A stretch of DNA of 64,000 nucleotides from Alphaproteobacteria bacterium (GTDB lineage: Bacteria > Pseudomonadota > Alphaproteobacteria > Rhizobiales > Rhizobiaceae): positions 62,001 to 126,000 of the forward strand of contig BOKV01000002.1 of the NCBI GenBank assembly GCA_016861165.1, written 5' to 3'. Numbering within the stretch: position 1 is the stretch's first letter; every line of letters begins with the position of its first letter. The notes beneath the pieces were generated by a model, which was given only the letters and a program-made list of their open reading frames with translations, was not told the origin of the DNA and ran no database searches. This document shows, piece after piece, positions 37,351-46,903 of this stretch. Both the position numbers and the translations under genes were made by a program.

Positions 37351-38304
37351 TTACTTGCCCGCCAGCTTGGCCTGAAAGTCGGCCTGGAACGCTTCGACAT
37401 TTTCCTGGGTCAGCGTCAAGCCCGGAATGATGATGATGCCATCGGCCGGGATGCCGCTCTTGTCGCCCTTCAGAAAGGCGGCGATCAGCTTGGAGCCCTG
37501 ATAGCCCCATTCATAGGGCTGCTGCACCACGGTGCCGGCAAACGAGCCCTCCTTGACGGCGCCCAGTGTGATCGGGTCCTCGTCGAAGGCGACGACCGTG
37601 ATCTCGCCGAGCTTGCCGGCGTCCCGCAGCGCCTCGTACATGCGCGGCGGGTTGTAGGAATAGAAGCCGACCATGCAGTTCACGTCCGGATTGGCCACCA
37701 GCACGTCGTCCACATTGGCACGGGCGCGGGTCTGGTCGATGTCGTCGCCGCGCACATCGATGAGTTCGAGGCCGGTGCCGGCGACGGCTTGGTTGTAGCC
37801 CTGAATGCGCTCCTTGGCGTTGTCGGCGCCGGGCAGGCCGACAAAGCCGATGCACTTGCCCTGCTTGCCGGCCATCGCCTTCTTCATCAGTTCGCCGGCC
37901 GCCGTACCGAGTTCGGTGTTGGATGAGCCGATATAGGCGATGCGGTCCGACTGGGTCGCGTCGGAATCGAAGGTGAAGAACGGAATCTGCGAGGCGACCG
38001 AGTTGATGGCGTCGGTCGAGGTGGGGGGATCGACCACCGACACGGCCAGCGCGGCGACGCCGGCCGCCACGAGGTCGTCCATCATGCGGCGCTGCACGGC
38101 GGCGTCGGCCCGTTCCGGGTAGCGGAACGAAAGCGTGACGTCGGGCAGCTCCGTCTGGGCCTTTGCAACCGCCGCCTCCATGATCTTCCAGAAGTCCGAC
38201 GGGCCGTTGACGACGAAGGCGATTTCCGGCTTGTCCTGCGCGTAGGCGCTGCCGCCCAACGCCGAAGCCAGCACGGCAACACTGATCAAACGTCCGAGTC
38301 TCAT
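37351..38304 (-). CDS. Sugar ABC transporter substrate-binding protein
   Basis: Signal peptide, KPEIAFVVNGPSDFWKIMEAAVAKAQTELPDV, periplasmic binding protein fold; upstream of RbsA/RbsC-like genes. Confidence 0.9.
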   Translation of the reverse strand: MRLGRLISVAVLASALGGSAYAQDKPEIAFVVNGPSDFWKIMEAAVAKAQTELPDVTLSFRYPERADAAVQRRMMDDLVAAGVAALAVSVVDPPTSTDAINSVASQIPFFTFDSDATQSDRIAYIGSSNTELGTAAGELMKKAMAGKQGKCIGFVGLPGADNAKERIQGYNQAVAGTGLELIDVRGDDIDQTRARANVDDVLVANPDVNCMVGFYSYNPPRMYEALRDAGKLGEITVVAFDEDPITLGAVKEGSFAGTVVQQPYEWGYQGSKLIAAFLKGDKSGIPADGIIIIPGLTLTQENVEAFQADFQAKLAGK

Positions 38305-38349
38305 TGCTCCTCCCCCTCGGGTTCACTGCTGATTTGAATGATACCTCCC

Positions 38350-38363
38350 GCGCATATTTGCGC
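38350..38363. promoter_or_regulatory. Inverted repeat GCGCA-TATT-TGCGC, candidate operator upstream of the substrate-binding protein gene
   Basis: Perfect 5-bp arms in an AT-rich upstream region with TAATAT nearby. Confidence 0.35.
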
Positions 38364-38426
38364 ACCAAATTGCTAATATAAATCGATCAAATTATCAACG
38401 GAAAACGACGCGCAGGGACGGCACGG

Positions 38427-39431
38427 TCAGACCGTCACCCAGCCGCCGGCGCGCTCGCTTTCGAAGATCGCGTCGAGCACGCGCATCGAGGCGATGGCGT
38501 CGTCGATGCCCCAGGGCAGCGGCTTTCCCGTCAGCACCGACCGTGCGAAGGCCTCGGCCTGCTCGGCATATTGGTCGCATGGCGCGATCACCTCGCGTCG
38601 GGCGAGATGGCCGTCGAAACTCAGCCCCTCGTCGACCAGGACCGCCGTCGCCTCGCCCTGCGGGGCATTGAAGGGAACCACGATCTCGGCGCGCGCCCGC
38701 GTGCCGATGATCTCGATCGACTGGTGGCCGACCAGTTGCGTCGATACGGTGAAGGCAAGCTGGCGACCCTCGCCGAAATCGGCGATGACGCTCGCCTGGC
38801 GGTCGGTGCCGAAGCGCGGGCAGCGGTCGATCAGCGCCACGACGCGCTTGGGCTCGGCCTCGAAGAAGAAGCGGCCGCCGGTGACCGGGTAGCAGCCGAT
38901 GTCGAGGATGGCGCCGCCGCCGATCTCCGGCTTGTTGCGCACATCGTCGGCGTCCATGTTGACATAGCTGAACACCGCGCGCACCGCACGCGCCTCGCCC
39001 AGTTCGCCGGAGCGCACGATTTCGCGCACGCGCAGCCATTGCGGGTGGTAGCGCACCATGAAGGCTTCGGCCACCGTGACGTTGGCGGGGCACTCGCGCA
39101 GGCGCTCGGCCTCCCTGACGCTGAGCGCAATCGGCTTTTCGCACAGGACATGCTTGCCGGCGCGCGCCGCCGCCAGCGTGTAGTCGACATGGAGATGGTT
39201 GGGCAGCGGATTGTAGATGGCATCCACCTCGCCGTCGGCGATGAGTTCCTCATAGGAGCCATAGGCACGTTCGATCCCCAGTTCGCTCGCCACCTCGCCG
39301 GCGCGCGCGCGATCGCGCGAGGCGATCGCCACCACTTGCGAGGACGGCGACGCCTTGATGCCGGGAATGACCTTGGTGCGCCCGATATTGGCCGTCGAAA
39401 GGATGCCCCACCGCAGTCTCCTGCCTGTCAT
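38427..39431 (-). CDS. Gfo/Idh/MocA-family oxidoreductase
   Basis: RWGILSTANIGRTKVIPGI, NPLPNHLHVDYTLAAARAGKHVLCEKPIAL. Confidence 0.9.
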   Translation of the reverse strand: MTGRRLRWGILSTANIGRTKVIPGIKASPSSQVVAIASRDRARAGEVASELGIERAYGSYEELIADGEVDAIYNPLPNHLHVDYTLAAARAGKHVLCEKPIALSVREAERLRECPANVTVAEAFMVRYHPQWLRVREIVRSGELGEARAVRAVFSYVNMDADDVRNKPEIGGGAILDIGCYPVTGGRFFFEAEPKRVVALIDRCPRFGTDRQASVIADFGEGRQLAFTVSTQLVGHQSIEIIGTRARAEIVVPFNAPQGEATAVLVDEGLSFDGHLARREVIAPCDQYAEQAEAFARSVLTGKPLPWGIDDAIASMRVLDAIFESERAGGWVTV

Positions 39432-39465
39432 GTCGCCGTCCCCGATTGTTCGTTCGCGTCGCTCG

Positions 39466-39498
39466 AAAAGGAGCCGGGCCGCGGGGCGGCCCGGCTCC
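39466..39498 (-). terminator. Rho-independent terminator downstream of the second sugar-binding protein gene
   Basis: 13-bp stem GGAGCCGGGCCGC-GGG-GCGGCCCGGCTCC (39470-39498); TTTT follows on the minus strand. Confidence 0.7.
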
Positions 39499-39521
39499 AC
39501 TGCGTCAGGTCTGGTCCGCCG

Positions 39522-40514
39522 TCAGTTGTTGGCGCAGAAGCCGGGATCCTGCTCGTTGCAGATGTCGAGCCCGGTATAGAGCGGATCGTCGACCTTCTCG
39601 CCATTGATGAGCTGGATCATCACGTCCGGCGCGCGGTAGCCCATCTCGAACGGCCGCTGGCCGACCTGGGCATGGCTGCGCCCCTCGCGGAACGCCTGGG
39701 TCTGCGGCGGCAGCGTGTCGCCGGCGATGATGATCAGGTCCTTCGACTTCAGCTTGTCCATGACCTGGTCGGTCACCTGGGCGTAGGCCTGCGGCGCGAA
39801 CTGCGCCCAGCCGCCGACCAGGATGAAGGCGTCGAGGTCGGGATTGGCGGTGAAGGTGTCGGCCATCTGCTGGTTGGCGAGGTCGGCCTGGTCATTGGTG
39901 AACACCGGGCAGCCGTCGATCTCGGTCCAGCCGTTCTGGCCGGTCAGGCGATCGATGCCCTTCTGCCCGGATGCGGTATCGCGGAAGCCCTGCGCGCGGG
40001 CGTTGATATTGTCGGCGGCGACGTTGCCGAGCTGCAGGCAGACGGTACCGCCCTCGGCCTTCAGCTTCATCGCCTCCTCGGCCATCTTGACACCCATCAG
40101 GTAGTTGTCGGTGCCGAGATAGGTGACGCGCAGGTCGCGGTCCTGTTCGAGGAAGTCGGCGTCGATGGTCATGACCGGCACCTTCGGCGCGATCTGGCGC
40201 ACGCGGTTGGCCATGGCCGGCGCGTTCGACGGCGAGATGGCGATCGCCGCCACGCCCTTGGTCAGCAGGTCGTCGACGATCTGCACTTCGCCGGCCTCGT
40301 CGGCCGATGAGGCCGGGCCGGTATAGAGGCATTCGTACTTGCTGTCGGCGTTCTCGGCCATCCATTTCTGGCAGCCGAGATTGATCTGCTCGAAGAACGG
40401 GTTGTCGAGGCCCTTGACCACGATCGCCAGCGTCTCCTTGCCCTGGCCGAGCGCGGGGCCGGCGGCCAGCGCGGCAAGTGCCGCCGCACAGGCCAGTATC
40501 TTGACTTCATGCAT
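39522..40514 (-). CDS. Sugar ABC transporter substrate-binding protein (second system)
   Basis: Signal peptide MHEVKILACAAALAALAAGPALGQ; LAIVVKGLDNPFFEQINLGCQKW. Confidence 0.9.
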   Translation of the reverse strand: MHEVKILACAAALAALAAGPALGQGKETLAIVVKGLDNPFFEQINLGCQKWMAENADSKYECLYTGPASSADEAGEVQIVDDLLTKGVAAIAISPSNAPAMANRVRQIAPKVPVMTIDADFLEQDRDLRVTYLGTDNYLMGVKMAEEAMKLKAEGGTVCLQLGNVAADNINARAQGFRDTASGQKGIDRLTGQNGWTEIDGCPVFTNDQADLANQQMADTFTANPDLDAFILVGGWAQFAPQAYAQVTDQVMDKLKSKDLIIIAGDTLPPQTQAFREGRSHAQVGQRPFEMGYRAPDVMIQLINGEKVDDPLYTGLDICNEQDPGFCANN

Positions 40515-40554
40515 AGTCCATCCTCCCTTGGGCTCTGAGATTGGTCCCGTGCCG

Positions 40555-41535
40555 TCAGCCCGGGTACCAGACTTGTCGCGGGTCGTTGCTCGCCCGCGCA
40601 AAGTTCCATGCGTCCTCGATCAACGCCCGCATGTCGTAGAGCGGGCGCCAGCCGAGCTTCAGCCGTGCCTTGGCGTTGTCCAGCCAGTTGCTGAAAAAGC
40701 CGGTCGACACCTCGACCGGGAAATAACCGCGTGTCTCCTCCAGATATTGGGCGACCCGGCCGTAGTCGACGGGCTCGTCCATGGCGATGTTGAACAGCTC
40801 GCGCTCGGCCGCCGGATTGTTGAGCGCGGCGAGGATGGCGGCGACGACATCGCTGACGTGGATGAAGTTGCGCTTGAGCGGCGCGCCGGTCGCGTCGCGC
40901 ATCAGCGGCACCGCCTTGCGGCCGGCGAAGCGGGCAAGGTCGTCGCTTGGCAGCAGGCTCGCCCAGGGCGGGCCGCCGAACTGGTCGTCGCCGAAGGACA
41001 GCGCGAAGCGGAAGTCGTCCTTTTCCATGATCCAGGGCGGCCGCAGGCAGCAGCCGTTGACGCCGTACTGAATCTGGTATTGTTCGAGCATCACCTCCTC
41101 GATGACCTTCGTCAGCGCATAGCATCCCGGATAGGCGCGCCGCGGCGAGGTCTCCGTCACCGGATGGTCGTAGCCATGAAAAATGTGACCAACCGAGCAG
41201 TCGCCGCCGATCAGGATGAACTGGCGGGCGGTCGGCGAGGCGCGGAACGCCTCCAGAAGATGGAACATGCCCTTGACCGCCACGTCCATGACGAGGTCGG
41301 GCGATTCCTTGACGGCGGCCATGTGCACGACATGGGTGACCCCGGCCATCGCCGCCTCGACGCTCTCACGGTCGGCGAGCGACCCCTTGACCACGCTCAC
41401 CCGGTGACGCGGCGCGAGATCGCGATTGTGGCAGAGGACGACGACCCCGGCACCGGCGAACCGGCTGTCGGCGAGAAAGGCCGGCAGCAGATTGCTGCCC
41501 ACCTTCCCCGTCACCCCCGTCATCAGCAGCTTCAT
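40555..41535 (-). CDS. NAD-dependent epimerase/dehydratase
   Basis: MKLLMTGVTGKVGSNLLPAFL, VTHVVHMAAVKE, YALTKVIEEVM (YxxxK). Confidence 0.85.
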   Translation of the reverse strand: MKLLMTGVTGKVGSNLLPAFLADSRFAGAGVVVLCHNRDLAPRHRVSVVKGSLADRESVEAAMAGVTHVVHMAAVKESPDLVMDVAVKGMFHLLEAFRASPTARQFILIGGDCSVGHIFHGYDHPVTETSPRRAYPGCYALTKVIEEVMLEQYQIQYGVNGCCLRPPWIMEKDDFRFALSFGDDQFGGPPWASLLPSDDLARFAGRKAVPLMRDATGAPLKRNFIHVSDVVAAILAALNNPAAERELFNIAMDEPVDYGRVAQYLEETRGYFPVEVSTGFFSNWLDNAKARLKLGWRPLYDMRALIEDAWNFARASNDPRQVWYPG

Positions 41536-41637
41536 GACTCCTCCCGAGCTGATAATGATAATATTTACTAATATTCGTTCGTCAACTATTTCTGGGATGG
41601 ACGCGAGAGCCCGCAGCGAGGCGAGGGAGGACAGGCC

Positions 41638-42381
41638 GTGGCGGAAAGGTTGAGGCTGACCGGAATCAGCAAGCATTTCGGCGCCATACGGGCGCTGCAC
41701 GAGGTGTCATTGTCGGTTCAGGAGGGCGAGGTGCTCGGCCTGATGGGTGACAACGGCGCCGGCAAGTCGACGCTGGTCAAGATCATCGCCGGCAATTTCC
41801 GCCCCTCCGACGGCGAGATCCGGCTCGACGGCGAGCCGCGCGACTTCCACCATCCCAAGGACGCCCGCAATGCCGGCATCGAGATCGTCTACCAGGACCT
41901 CGCCCTTTGCGACAACCTGACCGCCGCCTCCAACGTCTTTCTGGGGCGCGAGCTGCGCCGCCGGATGGGGCCCGTCCCAGTGCTCGACTACCGCTCGATG
42001 CACCGGCGCGCCGGCGAACTGTTCGCCCTGCTGAAGTCGGAGACGCGCCCGCGCGACCTGGTGCGCCGGATGTCGGGCGGCCAGCGCCAGGCGGTGGCGA
42101 TCGCCCGCACGCTGCTGGCCGACGCCCGCGTCGTGCTCATGGACGAGCCGACGGCGGCGATCTCTGTGCGCCAGGTGGCCGAGGTGCTCGACCTGATCCA
42201 GCGCCTGCGCGACCGCGGCATCTCGGTGATCCTGATCAGCCACCGCATGCCGGACGTGTTCAGCGTGTCCGACCGGATCGCGGTGCTCAGGCGCGGCGAA
42301 CTGGTCGCCCACAAGGCGAAGGCCGACAGCTCGCCCGAGGAGGTGACCGGGCTGATCACCGGCGCCATCCAGACGGCATGA
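41638..42381 (+). CDS. Sugar ABC transporter ATP-binding protein, single ABC domain
   Basis: Walker A GDNGAGKSTLVKIIAG, MSGGQRQAVAIARTLL, VVLMDEPTAAIS; GTG start. Confidence 0.9.
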   Translation: MAERLRLTGISKHFGAIRALHEVSLSVQEGEVLGLMGDNGAGKSTLVKIIAGNFRPSDGEIRLDGEPRDFHHPKDARNAGIEIVYQDLALCDNLTAASNVFLGRELRRRMGPVPVLDYRSMHRRAGELFALLKSETRPRDLVRRMSGGQRQAVAIARTLLADARVVLMDEPTAAISVRQVAEVLDLIQRLRDRGISVILISHRMPDVFSVSDRIAVLRRGELVAHKAKADSSPEEVTGLITGAIQTA

Positions 42382-42403
42382 GGAAAGGCTGAGGGAGACA
42401 ACC

Positions 42404-43402
42404 ATGACGACAACGCTCGAACAGGCCATCGAACAGAGCCAGCACCGCAACCTGTTGTCCCGCATCATGAGCGTCCAGGTGTTCTGGGTGGCCCTGGCGG
42501 CGGTACTCGCCTGCCTCGCGCTGACGTTGATCACCGATACCTTCGCCACCGAGCGCAACCTGTTCAACGTCACCCGCAACTTCGCCTTCGTCGCCATCAT
42601 CGCCATCGGCATGACCACCGTCATCGCCTCGGGCGGCATCGACCTGTCGGTCGGCGCCTCGGTGGTGCTGTCGGCGGTCGTCGTCGGCGCGCTGATGGAA
42701 ACCGGCTACCCGTTCTGGGCGGCGGCGCTGCTCGCCATCGGCGCCGTTCTGCTGGTCGGGCTGGTCAATGGCGTCCTGATCGCCTTCGTCGGCATGCCGC
42801 CCTTCGTCGTCACGCTCGGCATGCTGTCCTTCGCCCGCTCGATGGCGCTGGTGCTTTCCAACAACAAGATGATCTACCAGTTCGGACCCGACCACGGGCT
42901 GCTGCTGTGGCTGGGCGGCGGCGCCACGGTCGGTGTTCCCCACCCGCTGATCGCCATGGTGGTCCTCGCCGTCATCATGAGCTTCGTGCTCAAATGGACA
43001 CGGTGGGGCCAGTATGTCTTCGCCATCGGCGGCAACGAGAACGCCGCCGTGCTGACTGGCATCCCCGTGCGCGGCATGAAGGTATCGGTCTACATGTTCT
43101 CCGCCTTCACAGCGGGCGTCACCGGCATTCTCATGGTCGGCTGGCTCGGCAGCGTCACCACAAATCTCGGCACCGCCATGGAGCTGACCGTCATCGCCGC
43201 GGCCGTCATCGGCGGCGCCAATCTCGCCGGCGGCGAGGGCACCGTGTTCGGCGCCATCGTCGGCGCGCTGCTGATCGAGGTCATCCGCAACTCGCTGATC
43301 CTGCTCGGCATCTCGACCTTCTGGCAGGGTGCCTTCATCGGCAGCTTCATCATCATCGCGGTGGCCTTCGACCGCATCCGGCGATTGCGGGGCCAGGACT
43401 AG
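42404..43402 (+). CDS. Sugar ABC transporter permease (RbsC-type)
   Basis: Multi-TM; ASGGIDLSVGASVVLSAVVVG, AAAVIGGANLAGGEGTVFGAIVGALLIEVIRN. Confidence 0.9.
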   Translation: MTTTLEQAIEQSQHRNLLSRIMSVQVFWVALAAVLACLALTLITDTFATERNLFNVTRNFAFVAIIAIGMTTVIASGGIDLSVGASVVLSAVVVGALMETGYPFWAAALLAIGAVLLVGLVNGVLIAFVGMPPFVVTLGMLSFARSMALVLSNNKMIYQFGPDHGLLLWLGGGATVGVPHPLIAMVVLAVIMSFVLKWTRWGQYVFAIGGNENAAVLTGIPVRGMKVSVYMFSAFTAGVTGILMVGWLGSVTTNLGTAMELTVIAAAVIGGANLAGGEGTVFGAIVGALLIEVIRNSLILLGISTFWQGAFIGSFIIIAVAFDRIRRLRGQD

Positions 43403-43409
43403 TCAGAGC

Positions 43410-43440
43410 GGACGGCAACCGGCTGGCCCGGTTGCCGTCC
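43410..43440. terminator. 13-bp hairpin between permease and LacI regulator genes
   Basis: GGACGGCAACCGG-CTGGC-CCGGTTGCCGTCC; weak or no T-tract. Confidence 0.5.
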
Positions 43441-43510
43441 CGCCACGATCTAACGATAGCAGAGCCGCAGCCGCAGCCGCGGCCGGCAGTTGAGGAGCAT
43501 GGGGGCAGCA

Positions 43511-44590
43511 ATGGACGGACAGACCCACGACCGGCAGCATAGAGGTGCCCGTTTGCGGCCAACCATGATGGATGTCGCCTCCCGCGCGGGCGTGTCGCAG
43601 GCGACCGTCTCGCTGGTGCTGAACGGCAGTCCCGGCGCGCGCCTGAGCACGCTGACGCGCGAACGCGTAAGACAGGCGGCCGACGAACTCGGCTACAAGC
43701 TGGTGCGGCGCGGGCCCCGGCGGGCGCCCGCCGACCAGAGCCTGATCGCCTTTCTCGCCGACGACATCGCCACCGATCCGTGGATGTCGCTCGCCTTTGA
43801 CGGCGCCCGCGAGAAAGCCCTCGAATACGGCCTGTCGGTATGCCTGTCGGTCACCCGCGGCGACCCCGACGCCGAGGCGACGATCCTCGGCCAGATGGGC
43901 CACCAGCTGCTCGGCATCATCTACGGCACCATCCTGACCCGCCGGGTGGAGCCGTCGCCGGCGCTGTTCGAGCAGCACACCGTGCTCGTCAACTGCTACG
44001 ACGCCAAGCGGCAGCTACCCTCGGTGCTGCCCGGCGAACTGGTCGGCGGACGGGTCGCCACCGAGCGGCTGATCCGGGCCGGCCGCCGGCGCATCGGCCT
44101 GATCAACGGTCAGGAGGGGCTTGACGCCAGCCGCGACCGGCTCAAGGGCTATCGCCAGGCGCTGTCGAGCTACGACATCTCCTTCGATGCCGATCTCGTG
44201 CGGCCCGGCAACTGGGAACCGTCGTCGGGCTACGAGATGACGCTCGAACTGATGGCGCTGGACGAGCCCCCCGACGGCGTCTTCTGCGCCAATGACATGA
44301 TGGCGGTCGGCTGTTTCGACGCCTTGCGCGAACTCGGGCTGCGTGTGCCCGACGACGTCTCCGTCATCGGCTTCGACGATCGCGAGATCGCGCAGTTCAC
44401 ACGGCCGCCGCTGACCACGCTGATCCTGCCGCATTTCGAGATGGGCGAGATCGCCGCCGAACTGCTCATCAACGCCGCCAGCGGCCTGCAGGCCGGCCCG
44501 ACGCAGATCAAGGTCGAGTGCCCGCTGGTTGAGCGCGACTCGGTCGAATGCCGGCCGCCGGCCGACAACCCGGAGGCGGCCGCCGCCTGA
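43511..44590 (+). CDS. LacI-family transcriptional regulator
   Basis: PTMMDVASRAGVSQATVSLVLNGSPGARLS HTH plus ligand-binding domain; start uncertain (43490/43499/43511). Confidence 0.9.
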   Translation: MDGQTHDRQHRGARLRPTMMDVASRAGVSQATVSLVLNGSPGARLSTLTRERVRQAADELGYKLVRRGPRRAPADQSLIAFLADDIATDPWMSLAFDGAREKALEYGLSVCLSVTRGDPDAEATILGQMGHQLLGIIYGTILTRRVEPSPALFEQHTVLVNCYDAKRQLPSVLPGELVGGRVATERLIRAGRRRIGLINGQEGLDASRDRLKGYRQALSSYDISFDADLVRPGNWEPSSGYEMTLELMALDEPPDGVFCANDMMAVGCFDALRELGLRVPDDVSVIGFDDREIAQFTRPPLTTLILPHFEMGEIAAELLINAASGLQAGPTQIKVECPLVERDSVECRPPADNPEAAAA

Positions 44591-44594
44591 GCCG

Positions 44595-45224
44595 CTACTG
44601 GCCGTACGACGCTGCGGCGGCCCTCTCGAGCGCCGGCAGGAAGGTCTCCGCAAGACTCGCCTCGCCGAGCGGGCCGACATGCTTGTGGGCAATCGTGCCA
44701 TCGGCGGCGACGATGAAGGTCTCGGGGACACCGTAGACGCCCCATTCGATTGCCGCCATGCCGCGCGGGTCGACCCCTACGGCGGCGAACGGGTTGCCGA
44801 GCTGGCCGAGGAAGCGCAGCGCGTTGGCCGTCTGGTCCTTGTAGTTGATGCCGACCAGCGTGACGTCGTCGCGGCCGGCAAGTTCCATCAGCAGCGGATG
44901 CTCGGCCCGGCACGGCGCGCACCAGCTTGCCCAGACATTGACAATGGTGACACGGCCCTTGAACGCATCGGCATCGAGGCCGGGCACCGGGCTCCCGTCG
45001 GCCCGGACCAGCCCTTCGAGCGGGGCAAGCGAAACCTGCGGCGCTGGCTTGCCGATCAGCGCCGAAGGAATGCGCGAGGTGTCGCCACCGACGAGGAGCT
45101 GGCGCATGAAAATGGCGGCCAGCACCAGGAAGATGGCGAGCGGCAGCAGCGCGCCGAACCGGCGCCGCCTGGCGGGCGCCGCCGACGCGGCCGGATCGGC
45201 ACGTGGCTGGGTCTCGTCAGCCAT
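44595..45224 (-). CDS. ccmG: DsbE/CcmG thiol:disulfide interchange protein
   Basis: VNVWASWCAPCRAEHPLLMEL, YGVPETFIVAADGTIAHKHVGPL. Confidence 0.92.
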   Translation of the reverse strand: MADETQPRADPAASAAPARRRRFGALLPLAIFLVLAAIFMRQLLVGGDTSRIPSALIGKPAPQVSLAPLEGLVRADGSPVPGLDADAFKGRVTIVNVWASWCAPCRAEHPLLMELAGRDDVTLVGINYKDQTANALRFLGQLGNPFAAVGVDPRGMAAIEWGVYGVPETFIVAADGTIAHKHVGPLGEASLAETFLPALERAAAASYGQ

Positions 45225-45390
45225 CGCCCTTCCTCGTCGCGGCGCGGCGGCGCACGCCCTTTTCCTCCAGCGTCGCGATCTCGCGCAACCGGCGGCGGTA
45301 CTGCAGCAGCGTCCATGCCGTCAGGCCGGCGATGACCGCCGCCGATACCGCATAGGCCGGGACGATGTAGGCGGCGTACTGGCCGAGCAT
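45217..45390 (-). CDS. ccmD: Heme exporter protein CcmD
   Basis: 57 aa MLGQYAAYIVPAYAVSAAVIAGLTAWTLLQYRRRLREIATLEEKGVRRR between ccmC and ccmG. Confidence 0.88.
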   Translation of the reverse strand: MLGQYAAYIVPAYAVSAAVIAGLTAWTLLQYRRRLREIATLEEKGVRRRAATRKGDG

Positions 45391-46148
45391 CAGGCGCCTC
45401 CCGCCTCGCGCGCCGCCAGCATGCGCATCGAGCGCAGGCGCCGGCGCAGGATCTCGTTGCGCATGTTCATCAGGTGCAGGGTGAGGAAGATCAGCGTGTA
45501 GGCGAGCGCCATCACCATCAGCGGATAGAGGAACGCCGCATCCATCGCCGGCCGGCCGAGGCGCGACACGCTGGCCGGCTGGTGCAGCGTGTTCCACCAG
45601 TCGACCGAGAACTTGATGATCGGGATGTTGACATAGCCGACCAGGGTGACGATGGCGAGCGCGCGGGCGGCCACCGACGGCTCCTCGATGGCGCGGGCGA
45701 GCGCGATGATGCCGAGATAGATGATGAACAGCACCAGCACCGAGGTGAGCCGCGCGTCCCACACCCACCAGGTGCCCCACATCGGCTTGCCCCACAGCGA
45801 GCCGGTGATCAGCGCCAGGAAGGTGAAGGCGGCCCCGATCGGCGCCGCCGCCCTGAGCGACACGTCGGCGAGCGGATGGCGCCAGACCAGCGTGCCGAGC
45901 GCGGCAAGCGCCATCACCGTATAGGCCATCATCGACAGCCATGCCGACGGAACGTGGATGAACATGATCAGCACGCTGGAGCCCTGCTGGTAGTCCTCCG
46001 GCGCGTTGAACGCCATCCACAGGCCGATGGCGAGGCAGGCGACGGTGACGGCCGCCAGGCCCGGCAGGACCGCATTGGCGATTCCCATGAAGCGTGCCGG
46101 GTTGGCGAAATCCCAGATCGAGCCGGCTTTGGCGGTCAGTTCGGCCAT
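45390..46148 (-). CDS. ccmC: Heme exporter protein CcmC
   Basis: Multi-TM with WGKPMWGTWWVWDARLTSVLVLFIIYLG tryptophan-rich heme-handling motif. Confidence 0.93.
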   Translation of the reverse strand: MAELTAKAGSIWDFANPARFMGIANAVLPGLAAVTVACLAIGLWMAFNAPEDYQQGSSVLIMFIHVPSAWLSMMAYTVMALAALGTLVWRHPLADVSLRAAAPIGAAFTFLALITGSLWGKPMWGTWWVWDARLTSVLVLFIIYLGIIALARAIEEPSVAARALAIVTLVGYVNIPIIKFSVDWWNTLHQPASVSRLGRPAMDAAFLYPLMVMALAYTLIFLTLHLMNMRNEILRRRLRSMRMLAAREAGGA

Positions 46149-46243
46149 GGCCCCTACTTAATGCGGGGCCGGCGCGAAGGCAATCAGACCGGACAGACCT
46201 GGGACGTGAGCGACGCCGGCGACGGCCCGCGCTGTGACGGATG

Positions 46244-46903
46244 TCACTCCGCCGCGTGGCGCAGCACGAAGGCGGCCGAGAGCGGCCCCAGTACGGCAAA
46301 GAACAGCGTGATGGCCGCCACCATCAGGAAGGGCTGGGTGAACGGCGCCGGGTCCTCGACCGCGCCATAGCTTGCCGCCACGCCGAAGATCAGCGACGGG
46401 ATCACCAGCGGCAGCACTAGGATGGCGATGATGAGGCCGCCGCGGGCGAGCGTCACGGTCACCGCGGCCCCGACGGCGCCGATGAAGGTGACCGCCGGCG
46501 TGCCGACGGCGAGGGTGGCGACCGTGGCGGCGATCGCCGTCGCCTCCATGTTGAGAAACAGGCCGAACACCGGCGCGGCGGCGATCAGCGGCAGGCCGGT
46601 CGCCGCCCAATGGGCGAGGCACTTGACGAAAACGGTCAGCGCTAGCGGATGGCCGGCCATGGCGAGGATGGCGAGCGAACCGTCCTCGCGGTCCTGCTGG
46701 AACAGGCGGTCGAGGCCGAGCAGGCTCGCCAGCAGCGCGCCGACCCACAGCACCGCCGGGCCGATCCGCGCCAGCAGGTTGAGGTCCGGCCCGACCGCGA
46801 ACGGCACCACGGTGACGACGGCAAGGAAGAACAGCACCCCGGTCAGCGCGCCGGCGCCGACGCGGGTGGCCAGGCGCAGCTCGCGCACGAACAGCGCGTT
46901 CAT
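46244..46903 (-). CDS. ccmB: Heme exporter protein CcmB
   Basis: MNALFVRELRLATRVGAGALTGVLFFLAVVTVVPFAVGPD..., LFQQDREDGSLAIL. Confidence 0.92.
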   Translation of the reverse strand: MNALFVRELRLATRVGAGALTGVLFFLAVVTVVPFAVGPDLNLLARIGPAVLWVGALLASLLGLDRLFQQDREDGSLAILAMAGHPLALTVFVKCLAHWAATGLPLIAAAPVFGLFLNMEATAIAATVATLAVGTPAVTFIGAVGAAVTVTLARGGLIIAILVLPLVIPSLIFGVAASYGAVEDPAPFTQPFLMVAAITLFFAVLGPLSAAFVLRHAAE

